A stretch of 64,000 nucleotides of DNA, taken from positions 18,205,027-18,269,026 of the forward strand of contig JABAKD010000023.1 of NCBI GenBank assembly GCA_012845835.1, in the 5' to 3' direction. The notes under the pieces were generated by a model. That model was given only the letters and a program-made list of their open reading frames with translations. It searched no databases and was not told the DNA's origin. The stretch's first letter is position 1. The number at the start of each line of letters is the position of its first letter. Of this stretch, positions 9,001-20,620 are shown one piece after another. The stretch comes from Undaria pinnatifida. Lineage: Eukaryota > Sar > Phaeophyceae > Laminariales > Alariaceae. The position numbers were made by a program, and so were the translations under genes.

Positions 9001-11370
9001 AAAGAAACACGGGACTTTCGTCTTCTCCCACCACCAGGTGGGCCTATCCCACCCCTAGTCGTGGGCAAACTCCTGCTAACGTCGTCAGCATACATTCTCC
9101 ACAACGTTTGCTCCTTCTCGCCACCATTCCAGCAGGTCGCGGACGCCCTGGTGCCATGCATGCATGCATGCGTGGTAGCGCCGGCAGCTTCATCAATCAA
9201 TCTAAATATGTTTTTGATGTTTTATCATGTCGTTTTTGACACCCGACAGACAATGTGGTTGGCAGTGCAGCGCGTGAGTGTAAAAAAAAAAGGTGAACAT
9301 GCTAAATATAAGGAAAAAGGGAGTGTGAAGGTAATAGAAAGGATTATAGAATATACATTTATATACGTCGAAGTTTTGAGCCATTGTATTGTTGTCGCAT
9401 GGAAAGCACAATAATTAGTTACTGTAACATATCATCGTCGCTTGACAATTTCGGAGGACCATTTTGCATATGCTACACAGAACCGACGACATACACGAAA
9501 ACATGCATAGGTACAAGGTTCCCCTCCGGGAAGTGCCTAGGGGAGTGGCGCAAGCGCGGAACCCAAGTTTCCAACATCTGACTGCCTGGGCAAATAAGAC
9601 GTACCTGGTGGTAGTGAAAACTAATTTTTTGTCCGCAGCTCGAGCAGCTGGGTGTGGGAAGGCGCCCTCCCGGAGACGGTTCGCTCTTCACCGTCGTAGT
9701 GAAGAACCGAAAAAAAATGGCAATCCCATCAGCACGTGTCTAGCACGATTACGATGAGGACTTTTTGTAAGGGCGACTTTCATGCAATAAAATTTGCGTA
9801 GTATAAAATGGACGGAAGATGGGTTTTAACCGGCCAATACTAAAAACGTGCAGCAGTTGTTCCGTGCGCGGTCTTTTTATCGTGGTTGTGTTTTCTTCTG
9901 CTTTGTTTCACAAGAGAATCAGCAATTTTAGAATGCTCTTATCGTCTTGCTGAGCTAGTTTTTGAACTCGACGAATCATCCACGCCAGGATGGGCAATCG
10001 TCCCCCTTCACCACCAGAGATCGTCGCAGAATGTGCACGGAATGGGGAACTTTGGGGCTTCTATTGTCGCTGAGACCGAGAAGCCTTCTCTCATGGGGCA
10101 TCAGCGCCTATATCCACTGCTGTTTGTTTTTTAGAGTACGGAAAAATCACGCTGGGTGGTTTTGATCGTCGTCCGATTCAAAATCGTCCCCTCGAGGAGA
10201 CGATTTTACTTTGCCTAGCGAAGTTCGAGTATGAACCAACGCATCAGTTTGCTGCTGTACGTACTTTGCTACACTGCTGTAGCTGCTGTAGCACATAGCC
10301 ACAGCAGCAGTTCCCTGCATATGGATATGCCGCACGCGCATGGTGCTGCCTGCTGCTTCTTGTGCTGCTGGGCGTGGTTGCAGTGTTGCCTGTGTTATCC
10401 GCACGAGACAAATTGAGATGATCGTAGATGTAAGGACCGTTGATGTAACAGTCGTAAGTTCAAAATGTCCTAATATTTTTGTTCAGAATAACGACTCCGC
10501 TTACAGCAGCAACATAAGAGAGGACATCGATTCCAAATACGAAGCAGGCCCCGAAAACATCAGCCGGCCACAGCAGTAAGGCACAGGCGGATGTCCTACA
10601 CACGCACGGTGTTGCCTGCTGATGCTGCTGAGCGGCTATTTTTTTTGGCGTTGAGCTCACCGCGTGTTGACTATACGGCTGAGGTCACGAGAGAGCAGAA
10701 AATAGGCCGGAATTTACCTGGTACACGCGTTTTTTTTGTTTGCATCAAAACCTTACGTATGTAAAGTAAGGCCTCTCACGGGGATAGGGGACGATAGACA
10801 CGCGCACGCAGCTCCAGCACAGCAGAAACATGTGGTATGGTGGGGTGATAAATGACAGGCTCTGACACAAGCAACTCGCCACAGCATAGCGAGGACACGC
10901 CACACGCACATACATGGTGTTGCCTAATGCTGCTGCTGTGCGGCAGGGTTGTATGTGGCTCTGTGCTCTCCGAATGCTGTCTTGTCATGTGCGAGCTTTG
11001 CAAAAAAAAAACGGAAAAATTACGCGCGGAAAAAACTGCCTCTCCAAATGTTACGTACGTACAAGGGGACAGCGGATGTGGAAATCCCGACCCCGGGGAT
11101 GTTGCGGAACACCCAGGGATTTGCCTTGTCCATGCCCAAGGAAAAAAACGTTTAAAAGGCTTGCCACGTGCGACACCCTGCACGGATGGCGCCCAAACCT
11201 ACGGCAACGTGACCCCAACGGTTCAATTGTGCCCACTCCATATGACGTTTCGGATAAAGGTGCGAGCAAAAAGAGGTGTGCCCGAACCCCCCCCCCCGAC
11301 AATTATACGTACACATATATACAAAATATACCCCCCAAACACCCTCAAAACATATACTGGTATATAATAG
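9001..11370. other. Unassigned intergenic sequence with CTG-rich patches
   Basis: No protein family is recognisable. Three loosely similar CTG-rich patches at 10330-10365, 10585-10630 and 10895-10945 share a 'ggtgttgcct...tgctgctg' pattern, suggesting an old local duplication. The longest frames (for example 10914-11447) read through low-complexity sequence and are not supported. Confidence 0.4.
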
Positions 11371-11374
11371 GTAG

Positions 11375-11935
11375 CCTCGGTTGGCACCGACGCCGTAAAA
11401 CGGTATATGCATATTGGGGTTGGCGTTGGTTGGCAACAACGCTGTAAAACGTGCCGATCACTGCGTGAGCTAGTCCACCAGGGTGGCGTTTCTTCTTCCT
11501 TGCGGTCACCATGATGGTCATCGAGTAGATCGTATTGTGCGATGTGGAGAACCCTAACTTCGCACAAGGGAAATGATCGCATCACGTAGTGTGAATATGG
11601 GTAGGCACCCACGACACAGTTTCATAGCAGTACCCATTGCTGTCCCTAGAGTGGCCACACCAGAAAACAAAGTATCTCATTGGCGCTGCCATCCATACGG
11701 AAGAAAGTAGGCACAAGGTGCCGAAATCCGTCTTACTAGCGGTTCTGGGAAGGGTGCAGTTCACCCTTCATGCGACTCGCCGAACACCTCACGGCCCTTC
11801 GCGCTTGGTGCAAGCAGTGTCCGCCTGGTTGGTGAAAACCCGTCGTGCTCCGTCCCGGCATAGTAGGGATGCGAGGGTCTATGGTCATACGATTACGGCC
11901 ATGCACAAACTGAGTACCCCCCCCCCCAACACGCA
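11375..11935 (+). mobile_element. Poly(C)-tailed retroposon (Rep-A), copy 1
   Basis: About 560 bp beginning near 'gttggcaccgacgcc' and ending 'atgcacaaactgagta' plus 11 C. It aligns end to end with copies at 12240 and 13800 and with partial or reverse copies at 46163 and 51985-53165. The last ~70 bases before the C run match the 3' end of the LINE at 13700-13778. No conserved protein is evident. The homogeneous 3' end and variable 5' extent suggest retroposition by LINE machinery. Confidence 0.72.
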
Positions 11936-11939
11936 CGAA

Positions 11940-12235
11940 TAACCTCACCCTCCCCGGCCGTCACACCTGAAATCAAGATCCGCCAGAAAATAAAAACTAC
12001 CTTGATAGGTGACATGGCCTTTTTACCCATCAAACCATCCATGCAGTAGCTCCAATTCATTTATATGGTCTTCAAGTTCAAAGTTATCTCCCCCTCGCCC
12101 CCTCCTTCCCCGGCACCGTTGCCTAGACCTAGCATCACGCGTACAGTAGGCTCTTATACATTTATGCGACCTAAAAATGTTTGAACCCCCGCCCCCCCCT
12201 AAAAACAACCCCCCCTCTCCCGTTAAAATATACAT
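11940..12235. other. Unassigned linker between Rep-A copies
   Basis: C-rich and G-poor sequence with no recognised gene or repeat. Confidence 0.4.
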
Positions 12236-12237
12236 AC

Positions 12238-12812
12238 AATAGTTGGCCTCGGTTGGCACCGACGCTATACAACGTTTTATGTGTATTGGGTTGGCATTGG
12301 TTGGCAGCGGCGCTTTAAAGCATGCCAATCACTGCGTGAGCTAGACAATCAGTGTACCGTTTGTTTGTTTTCTTGTTTTTTCTTCGGTCACCATGATGGT
12401 GATCTAGTTGATCATATTGTGCGGGGTGGAGAACCCTTATTCCGCACAAGGGGAATGATCGCACCACGTAGTGTGAATATGGTAAGGCACCCACGAGGCT
12501 GTTACATAGTAATACCCATTGCTGTCTCTGGAGTGGCCACACCAGAAAACGAAAAAACTTATGTCGCTGTCGTCCATATACGAAAAAGTAGGCACAAGGT
12601 GCCGGAGTCCGTCTTACGAGCAGGTCTTGGAAGGATATAGTTCACCCTTCATGCGACTCGTCGAACACCTCACGGCGCTTCGTGCTTGGTGCAAGCCATG
12701 TCTGCCTCGTTGGTGAAAACCCGACGTGCTCCGTCTCGGCATAGTAGGGATGCGAGGGTCTATGGTCATACGACTACGGCCGAGCACCAACTGAGAACTC
12801 CACCCCACCCCC
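12238..12812 (+). mobile_element. Poly(C)-tailed retroposon (Rep-A), copy 2
   Basis: It has the same order of blocks as copy 1: 'gttggcaccgacgc', 'gtcaccatgatggt', 'gagtggccacaccagaaaac', 'gtaggcacaaggtgcc', 'cacctcacggcgcttcg'. The tail is degraded to 'gagaactccaccccacccccc'-like sequence (shortened). Confidence 0.72.
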
Positions 12813-12834
12813 CACCTCCCTAAAAACAAGGGAA

Positions 12835-13780
12835 CACAAGTCCGTAAAACACCTGGAAACGGTGCAGACGCCAGCAGCTAAAAAGTTACCAGGATGCTCA
12901 AGTACGACGAGTAATACAGTATTACGCGCAGAACTAGGAATATACCCACTTGACACAACTAGAGACGTGAGAAAGTTGAAATGGCAATATAAAGTAAAGA
13001 AAATTCCAGAAAAGAGGTTGCCAACCATAGTTAATAGGGCTGTATGGGGAAAAATAACAAAACGGCGAGCTGGAATAAGATGGAATAACGTACTCGAGAT
13101 AATATGGAAGGATTTAGGGGGGGACCAAGAAGAGGTACTGTCTATAGAGAAATTTGGCGGGTACAAAACAGATAAATAAAATAATAGCAGAAAGGGGAAG
13201 GGAAGTGCTAAGAAATAAGATGAAAGAGGAGAAGCACTTGAGATACATACGGGGGTTGAGGGAAGATATTGGAATGAAAGCGTATCTGCACGGCCCAATG
13301 GACTACGCGAAAAAGCTGAAATACAATTTTGTGTACGGGACCTGGACCTGCCAGACAAAAAGAAGAAAGAAAATATACCAGTTGTCCGGAGGAGGAGGAC
13401 GTGCCTGCATGTATGTGCCCGTGTGGCACAACAATAGAGTAGGACTCACACAGTAGGAGAATGTGAAATGTACAAGGAGGAACGGGATGCGTTAGAGATG
13501 AGGAAATTGGACGTATGTGACATGGAAGAGTTTGGTAGACTAGAGAGTAGCGAGAAACGACCGCTATCCTAGGAGGTAGGTGGTGACCGCAGACGGCGAA
13601 ACAGGACGAAAATAGGATGAACAAACAAATTCTATGTAGTATAGGGAAGAGGCGTAATGAGCGCCCAAATGTTGGAGGTGTCTCTATTAGGAGTAGGAGC
13701 GGTGCTCCGTCTCGAAAGGGATGCGTGGTCAATGGTCAAATGATTAAGGCAAACAACAAATGAGTACCCCCCCCTCTCCC
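12835..13780 (+). pseudogene. LINE reverse transcriptase, C-terminal end, with poly(C) tail
   Basis: Three plus-strand frames in succession read as one decayed LINE ORF2 C-terminus. The first includes LRAELGIYPLD, then DVRKLKWQYKVKKIP and NRAVWGKITKRRAGIRWNNV (12900-13100). A second frame continues EVLRNKMKEEKHLRYIRGL and MKAYLHGPMDYAKKLK (13200-13330). A third has a CPCGTT...HTVGECEMYKEERD zinc-knuckle-like segment (about 13418-13490). The frame closes with SGAPSRKGCVVNGQ before a stop at 13759-13762, followed by GAGTA and 8 C. The cysteine-histidine knuckle after the thumb region is typical of non-LTR retrotransposons. Several frameshifts make this copy inactive. The reverse transcriptase core and endonuclease are missing (5' truncation). 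Confidence 0.85.
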
Positions 13781-13799
13781 CGCCCCCCTTACAATATAC

Positions 13800-14395
13800 A
13801 TTTAGTAGTCGGCCTTGGTTGGCCCCGACGCCGAAAACATTATAAGTATATCGAGGTTGGCGTTAGTTGGCAACGATGCTGTAAAACATGCCAGTCATGC
13901 GTGAGCTAGACAACCAGGGTACCGTTTTTATGTTTTTGTTTCTGTTTTTTGTTCTTTTGGCGGTCACCATGATGGTTATCCAGTTGGATCGTATTGCGCG
14001 GGGTGGAGAACCCTTACTCCGCACAAGGGGAATGATCGCATCACGTAGTATGAACATGGTAAGGCACCCATGAGGCTGTTTCATAGTAATGCCCATTGCT
14101 GTCTCTGGAGTGGCCACACCAGAAAACAAAGTAACTCATTGGCGCTGTCATCCGTAAACAAGAAAGTAGGCATACGGTGCCCAAGTCTATCTTACGAGCA
14201 GGTCTTGGAAGGATGTAGTTCACCCTTCATGCGACGCGCCGAACACCTCACGGCGCTTCGTGCTTGGTGCAAGCCATGTCTGCCTGGTTGGTGAAAACCC
14301 GACGTTCTCCGTCGCGTCATGGTAGGGATGCGAGGGTCTATGGTCATACGACTACGGCCATGCACAAACTGAGTACCCCCCCCCCCCCCCCCCCT
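13800..14395 (+). mobile_element. Poly(C)-tailed retroposon (Rep-A), copy 3
   Basis: It follows the LINE tail directly. It keeps the full block order of copy 1 and has the longest C run, 19 C at 14376-14394. Its 3' 70 bases again match the LINE end. Confidence 0.75.
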
Positions 14396-14881
14396 CCCAC
14401 CTTCCTAAAAACACCGCTTTCCCCCCACTGGTTATACGACTTACCTGTACAGAATAAACGTGCTAAACTGATGCATTCTTGAGCCGTAAGATGTTGTATC
14501 CCTCAAAAACGAGTTTTATAACTTGCGTGCGCAGATATTTTAACATCACCCTGTTGACCCTGGTACATGCTAGTGCTAAGGGGAATCGCCGACCTATATC
14601 CTTGACACCTTGACAGCTGGAAACCCTTTTTGGGGACGAATTTACTTGGAAGTAGTATAGGGAGAGATGTTGAGGCTCTAAAGGGGTTAACGAGGACACA
14701 CACACCCAGTAAAGCGCTCGATCGGAGTATCACACACAGCTTGCGAAGATGAATTTCGGCAAATCTTCGATCTCACGGCTGGAGCGTGTGTTTTTTTCGA
14801 CAATATTATGTATTCGATGAAATCTCCGATCTCACAGCTGTATTGTATATTTTTATTTCATAATATATATATATATATATA
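14396..14881. other. Unassigned, with short duplication and AT microsatellite
   Basis: A pair of related 30-40 bp words ('tcttcgatctcacggctg' and 'tctccgatctcacagctg') lies at 14764 and 14823. A (TA)n run lies at 14862-14880. No gene is recognised. Confidence 0.45.
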
Positions 14882-15240
14882 CCAGGGGCGCTTCGCCCCG
14901 GCGGGCTGCCGCCCGCCTTGGCTCCGCGTATGCCCGTGATGTTCGAGAATGCGTGATGTATGTATTCTGAGTGTAGGATTTCATGTAAATCGAGGCTGTA
15001 CATGCGACAGTACTGCCAAGGGGTGCAGTACCAATAACTTTGTAATCAAGTGCAATAAACCACAGCAACAAATTGCGTCATCCGGCAAATAAACCATGAC
15101 GAACGGCAGCAGCAAGCGGCAGCACTGCAGCTCCAGCAGCAGCATAGCAACACAGAGAAGCAGCAGCAAATACATCACGGGCAGATACAAACGCATATAC
15201 TCGTACATTGTACAGCAGCGTACAGCAGTATAATGTTAAC
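14882..15240 (-). repeat. Rep-C head and CAG-rich body
   Basis: It has the hairpin-prone 'ggggcgcttcgccccgg', the 'gccgcccgccttggctccgcg' head (shortened) and the 'cgaggctgtacatgcgacag' word, as at 54826-55080. The CAG body here is expanded independently. Confidence 0.6.
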
Positions 15241-15334
15241 ATATCAGATGAAGGTGCCCTGCTGTGAACCGCACACGGTGCCTAACAAAAAGGAGAGATG
15301 AAAAAAGCGGTACACAACAAAAATAAAACGGAAG

Positions 15335-15545
15335 CGCTCAGGTGGGAATTGAAACCCAGACTGCGTACGAATACAGGTACTCATAACTGAAAAGGGACGC
15401 AAGCTACTTTTTAACCATACTACGTACTTTGTACGTTGTATTACGTGATCACTAAAACAAAAATCAATGTCTTGGGTGGATTGAACCCCAACCTCGTACT
15501 CAAGAGGGGCGCAACCTACCATCCTACCACACGAAAAACATACCC
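15335..15545 (-). repeat. Two tRNA-like modules
   Basis: On the minus strand, about 15465-15540 reads as a tRNA-like segment with an A-box-like TGGTAGGATGG and a B-box-like GGGGTTCAATCCACCC. A second, more decayed module at about 15335-15430 has GGGTTTCAATTCCCACC. Neither folds as an intact tRNA, so I call them SINE heads or tRNA pseudogenes. Confidence 0.55.
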
Positions 15546-16258
15546 CGAAGTTACCCCGAAAGTACACAAAATTGACCAGAAATGCAACAAGCTTCACGCG
15601 AAACGACACCAGGGTTGAACACGTGACACCGAAGTAAACGTAACTTTATACATACCATACAAACATACCTGGTATAGCATAACGCGCATATACACGCACC
15701 ATTGCCGTTAACCTTGACACAAGGTTAAGCCTTCACATGCTGTAGCATCAGTCCCGCGCGAGTGGTTTTTTATAACGGATTTTCTTGGTCGACAAAGTTT
15801 TTCTGGTAAAAATAGAGAAAACTGTGGTGAGTGCAGGTCCTATTCGTCGGAATCCGACGAGTTTTTTACATTCATCACTCCAATATTGCTCTAAAATCTC
15901 CACAGCTGGAGCAGGGAAAATATCTGTTTTCGCCCATATTTCTCTTCAAAATAGAAGAATATTTTTTTGCTTCTACAGAAAATTTCGCCTTGACGAGATA
16001 CATTCAACTACGGTGTAACAAAAAGACCTATGACTCCTACATACATTGAGCCCCAAAATCTTGACCAATTTTTATCCGGGAATCAGATAACTCAAGCCCA
16101 ACGACGAAAATAAAAATAACCTGCCAGGATGGTTCGATTCGCCTGAAAGAGGGCTGTTCGGCGATATATTTCATGTCTGGTGGAAATGCATGCTTCCCAC
16201 CTCAAAGCAATTCGATATGTGAATGCTGAACTTTTGGTAAAATTGCTCTGCCTGTACT
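15546..16258. other. Unassigned sequence
   Basis: AT-leaning sequence with no recognised gene or repeat. Confidence 0.4.
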
Positions 16259-16261
16259 ACC

Positions 16262-16301
16262 TGGTATTTGGTAGAGGGATTCGAAGCCGCGAAATTCCAC
16301 A
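16262..16301 (-). repeat. Left half of tRNA-like repeat interrupted by the giant LTR element
   Basis: 'ggtagagggattcgaagccgc' (shortened) matches the left half of the dimeric repeat at 7430-7600. On the minus strand this gives a GGCTTCGAATCCC B box. The matching right half resumes at 31030. Confidence 0.75.
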
Positions 16302-16305
16302 CTTT

Positions 16306-16804
16306 TGTGAAGGTGTCGTGGTGCCGGAAGGTGGGAAGGAAAGGACGCAGGGGTATCAGCTTGGCTTGGAGACAGCACCGGTTCTTCTTTATAGATTTCT
16401 CATTATTGGCGTTGAGCTATCACAAGCTCGAGGAGACAGGGAGAGGAGGAGGAGGAGAAGGAGGAGGAGTGAGAGCACGGGGGTGGAATGAAGCTCACAG
16501 AGTTCGCTTCACCCCAGCATTGCTGCTGTGCTCTGGACCTTTACCTATGGAACGTACGAGGAACGTTTTCCTAGATGTTCTATATTCCCATGAGCGCCTA
16601 GTGCGCTTACTTCTATCTATCCTGTCCAGAGAAGGAGCGTTCCATTTCCGAGAACGCTCTTGTGGTACAAACTAGCTAGATTCTACGGGTTATCCGCTTC
16701 ACTCAGAATATTCCGTTTAAGAGAACCTTCTTGTGGCCAATAGACCATGACTCTGCGGACTATCCTACCGAATATATTGCCAGCTATACTGACACTCTAT
16801 AACA
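16306..16804 (-). repeat. 3' LTR of the giant element
   Basis: It is a direct copy of 30529-31025. It carries an AGG-rich purine stretch near 16440-16475 that is 6 bases longer than in the other LTR, and it ends at CTCTATAACA. Confidence 0.88.
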
Positions 16805-19800
16805 TTAGCCCACCCTGAATAGTGGTAGATGCAGATCACCTGTCCATCAAAGGATGTCAACAAAAACATCCAGAATTGGAAAGGGGATCGAAGATGCCGC
16901 TATTCGAAAAAAACGAAAATGAGGCTATAGATTCCCCCACACCTCGTAATAATGAGGCTTAAACGCCTCATTGCAAGATATACAACCCTATGATGGAGCT
17001 CACAACCGAGAGAGCTCGAGAAAGGGTATGTACCTACGGTATACCAGTAGCAATCGGCCTACGATAACACGAAGGGCGCGGCCACTGAGCGCAAGGATGC
17101 GAAGGGGGCCAAAGAATAAGGTATAGACGCGGAAACCAAGTCAGAAGAGTATAAGGGAACACGTGTCACGCTGTGAAGGCCAGACAAGTTTACGGCTTGA
17201 AGCGTAGTGCCGAAGGGGCGGGCGGTCGGTCCATTTGCCGGAAGGCCTAGAGAAATCAAGAAGCACTGCCTGAAGAACGTCAGAGTCCGCTACGTTGGAC
17301 GCTGACAGCTGACGTGGGGCCATCGGTTGGACGGTGAAAGAGCAACAACTAAGACGCGAAGAAGTACGCAAGAGAAAACAAAGAACAGTGCCTAAAATAA
17401 TGTCAGGGTCCGCAAGGTTGGACCTAGAAGGCTGACGTGGGACCATTGGTCGAGAGGCAAAACTATGAAGAACCAGTACGCTGAGGTGTAACGGAAGAAC
17501 AGGGGCCGTAATGTGGGACCTAGGAGGCTAGCATAAGGCCCTTGGTCGAACTATAGAACGAGAAATCGAGGCTATTAAAACAAATCGCGAAAACGCAGTG
17601 AAAGATAACACCTCAACAGTGGCACAGACAACACCAAAGTGGTGGTACGGGAGGCGTGTGTGATACGCCGGAAAGCTGAACCGGGGGGCAACAGTGGAGT
17701 GCCCTAAGAAGCTATCTGGGTACAATACCGGGAAGACGGGAAGAGATAAGTGGTGAGGTCACCCTGCCAAAGCAATACGCAAACTAGGACGAAACTGAAA
17801 CGTAGACACAGAAAGACGGAAGGTACTATCGGAAGCCGGAAAGAGAGTCGACATATGACACCTCAAGAGGCTAACTAATAACGGGAACAATGCCAGCAAA
17901 CGTAGCGAGGCTATTCAACCACAACAAAGCAAGCCAAAAATGGAACCAACAAAACGGTACTCGTTCAGCTCGAAGCAGCGCTGGAAGTGTCTAGCTCCAG
18001 AAAGAATGCAGGGAACAGAGAAGACAACATGAAGAAAGCCGCAGCTAGGTACTATACGTCGGGAACATGGGGTCGATAACGCGGAGCAACCCTAAAAAGG
18101 TTACCGAGAAAAATGCACGGAATAACAGGAAGTAGGCAAATCGTGTCATAGCAACGTACTGCAAACTGACAAAAGAAAGGGAGGGTCCATATCAAGGGAC
18201 CTTGAAAGGCTACTTTAAGAAAACGAGCAAAACTAGGTACATAGCGAAGGCATACCTCCGAAAGCGATTTCGCCGAAAACACAACACGAAAGGGGGTCAA
18301 CTTGGAAAGCCTAAATGGGCTGCGAAGCCAAACAGGGGTCAAAACATGGGACCGATGCGACAAGTACGCCAACAAGCAGAGAGCAAAACGGGGGCCAAGA
18401 GGGGACGGCCTGTGGACTGCACAGTCAGGACGGGCTGTAAACCCATGATTAAGGACGGTGTAGTTAAACCCTATGGGCAGGTATGCCGAAAAGAAACAAG
18501 AAAAAGTGGTCGAGAGAAACAAGACCTGTTGGCTGCAAAGCCAGGACGGGGGTCAGTGTCGTTCGACCGTAGGGACAGCGGTGCCGAGAGAATAAGGTAA
18601 GAAATAGTGGTCCAGCGGAATAGATCCGCTGGCTACAAAGCAAGAACGGAGCCCGACAGCAAGGGGCTCTTGGCGGCAGGTACGACCAAACAAAAAGGCA
18701 GAGGCCAAAGAGAACCGACAGATGGGCTGGAGAGCCAGCACGGGACCGCTAACGTGAAACCTAAGGGGGGCTCTCAATGTGAAGCCAGTGGTCGACAATA
18801 TGGGACCATAGACAGTAGCGATAGCTGGAATGCCGTAATACCAAGTGGCTGGGGCTAAAGTGCAGCGACGTCGGTGGTGGGAAGAAGTACGCCAAGAAGC
18901 AAGAAAGGTCCAACAACAAAAGGGAAGTATGTCAAGGGGCAAGGAAAGTCCAACAGCAACAAGAAAGGAGGTGATGCCTCGCGAAGAACGAAGCGAAATA
19001 ACGCGGAAAGCATCCACGTTGTCACCAATCGCATAAGGCGAGGTGGGAGCGACACGATAGAAAACTACGACATGGTTCGGAAACGCCATGGTTCGTCGGT
19101 GTGCACGAAACGTGGGCAGGCTACATCGGCGGTAGAAGGCGGAAGCAAAGCCACAAAGGCGAACACTCGTCGTACTGTAGAAAAGTAGAACAACTTGGGC
19201 AAAAGTTCAAGATCAAGGCGCCCATGAAGATCACTGAAAAAAACGAACAAATGCCATACTTTGAACGCGGCAAATAAGACAGAAGGCATACTACTACGGT
19301 AAGACCTTTTTAGAGCCTCAACGATATTCAGACTTTGAGGGGGTACTTCGGGTATCCGCGAGGCGATATCACTGACTGGAGCCCACCAGGTAGAATTCTA
19401 CTGAGACAGTGGGGTCCAAAGCTAATACGCGAACGAATTCTCCCTGAAGAAAGGAGAGAGGGCTACTACGGTCGGTCGCTAGCTGCTGCGCACAGCGTTA
19501 ACCACTAAGGAGCAAGCGTGCCCAGAAATAACAAGAGAAAAAACAAATAATACCCGCGTTGCATGGACGCGAAAGCGGAAGGTATCGGTTCCGAAAATTC
19601 ACGAACGCCAGAGTCGGGAGGGAATACGTTCCGAAAATGCACACACTGCAGAGGGGAGGGGCTGTACGTTCTCATCCGGCACATAGTGCACGGGGAAGGA
19701 AAACCAAGATAGGGAAACCAAGAAAACACGATATTATTTGCATACCGTGAGAGCGGTAAAAACGCGGTCTTAACACAACGGGGGGCTCAGAAACTCGGCG

Positions 19801-19828
19801 AAAGAGCACGCACATGGTGCAGACGATA

Positions 19829-20132
19829 TCTCGGCTGAGAAGGAATCAGACAAAACTGTTACGATGTCGCGGGCATATACCGTAAGCCGGACAGAGGGAG
19901 GGGGCAAGTCACGTACAACTCTAATAATGCTAGCGGCGCGCATGCACAGCGTGCAAGCGAAGTTCAGGCTAATAAGGACTTCTCGGCTGAGAAGGAATCA
20001 GACCAAACTGTTACGATGTCGCGGGCTGATACCGTAAGCCGGACAGAGGGAGGGGGCAAGTCACGTACAACTCTAATAATGCTAGCGGCGCGCATGCACA
20101 GCGTGCAAGCGAAGTTCAGGCTAATAAGGACC
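19829..20132. repeat. 152-bp perfect-length tandem duplication
   Basis: The 152-bp unit starting TCTCGGCTGAGAAGGAATCA at 19829 repeats at 19981 with only a few base differences. It is the least diverged of the internal repeats, hence the youngest. Confidence 0.9.
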
Positions 20133-20389
20133 AAGCGAAACTACCATGGTTTCGGGGGTTGATAGTATATAGAAGCCTAGAGGGGGGGGTCGTGAACAAA
20201 CGACGGACCCGAAAATACTAGCAAAAAGTTGACGTCGTGAAACTCTGAAAATGTGGCCTACTATAAAGCCATTCCTACTGGAATCTAAGCGACGAAAAAT
20301 CGGGGAAAACATACGCGAAAGTACTTGGATCTCCAACCGAGAAGGGGGGACTTGTGCAGGGCGATATGGCGCAAACAAGGTGGACAACG

Positions 20390-20620
20390 CGCCTCAATAA
20401 GCACTTACGGCGTGCGTAGTGTAGAAAATAGAGGAAGGGCCAGAGCACATACCAGGTATACCACAGTGGTAACAGAACAAATACGACGCCTCAATAAGCA
20501 CCTAATGACGTACGTAGTGCAAAGAGTTGGGAAAGGGCTAAGACATATATATGCCATAACGGTAAGAAAACAAATACGACGCCTCAATAAGCACCCATTT
20601 CGTACGTAGTGCAGAAAGCA
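20390..20620. repeat. Three tandem units of 93-97 bp
   Basis: CGCCTCAATAAGCAC recurs at 20390, 20487 and 20580. Each is followed by a diverged 'cgtagtgcagaaag' segment and preceded by 'acaaatacga' in units two and three. Confidence 0.85.

Noticed and set aside
14862-14881. TATA-rich promoter
   Set aside because: It is a (TA)n microsatellite with no gene next to it.
15465-15540. Functional tRNA gene
   Set aside because: A and B box-like words are present, but no complete acceptor and anticodon stem could be drawn.
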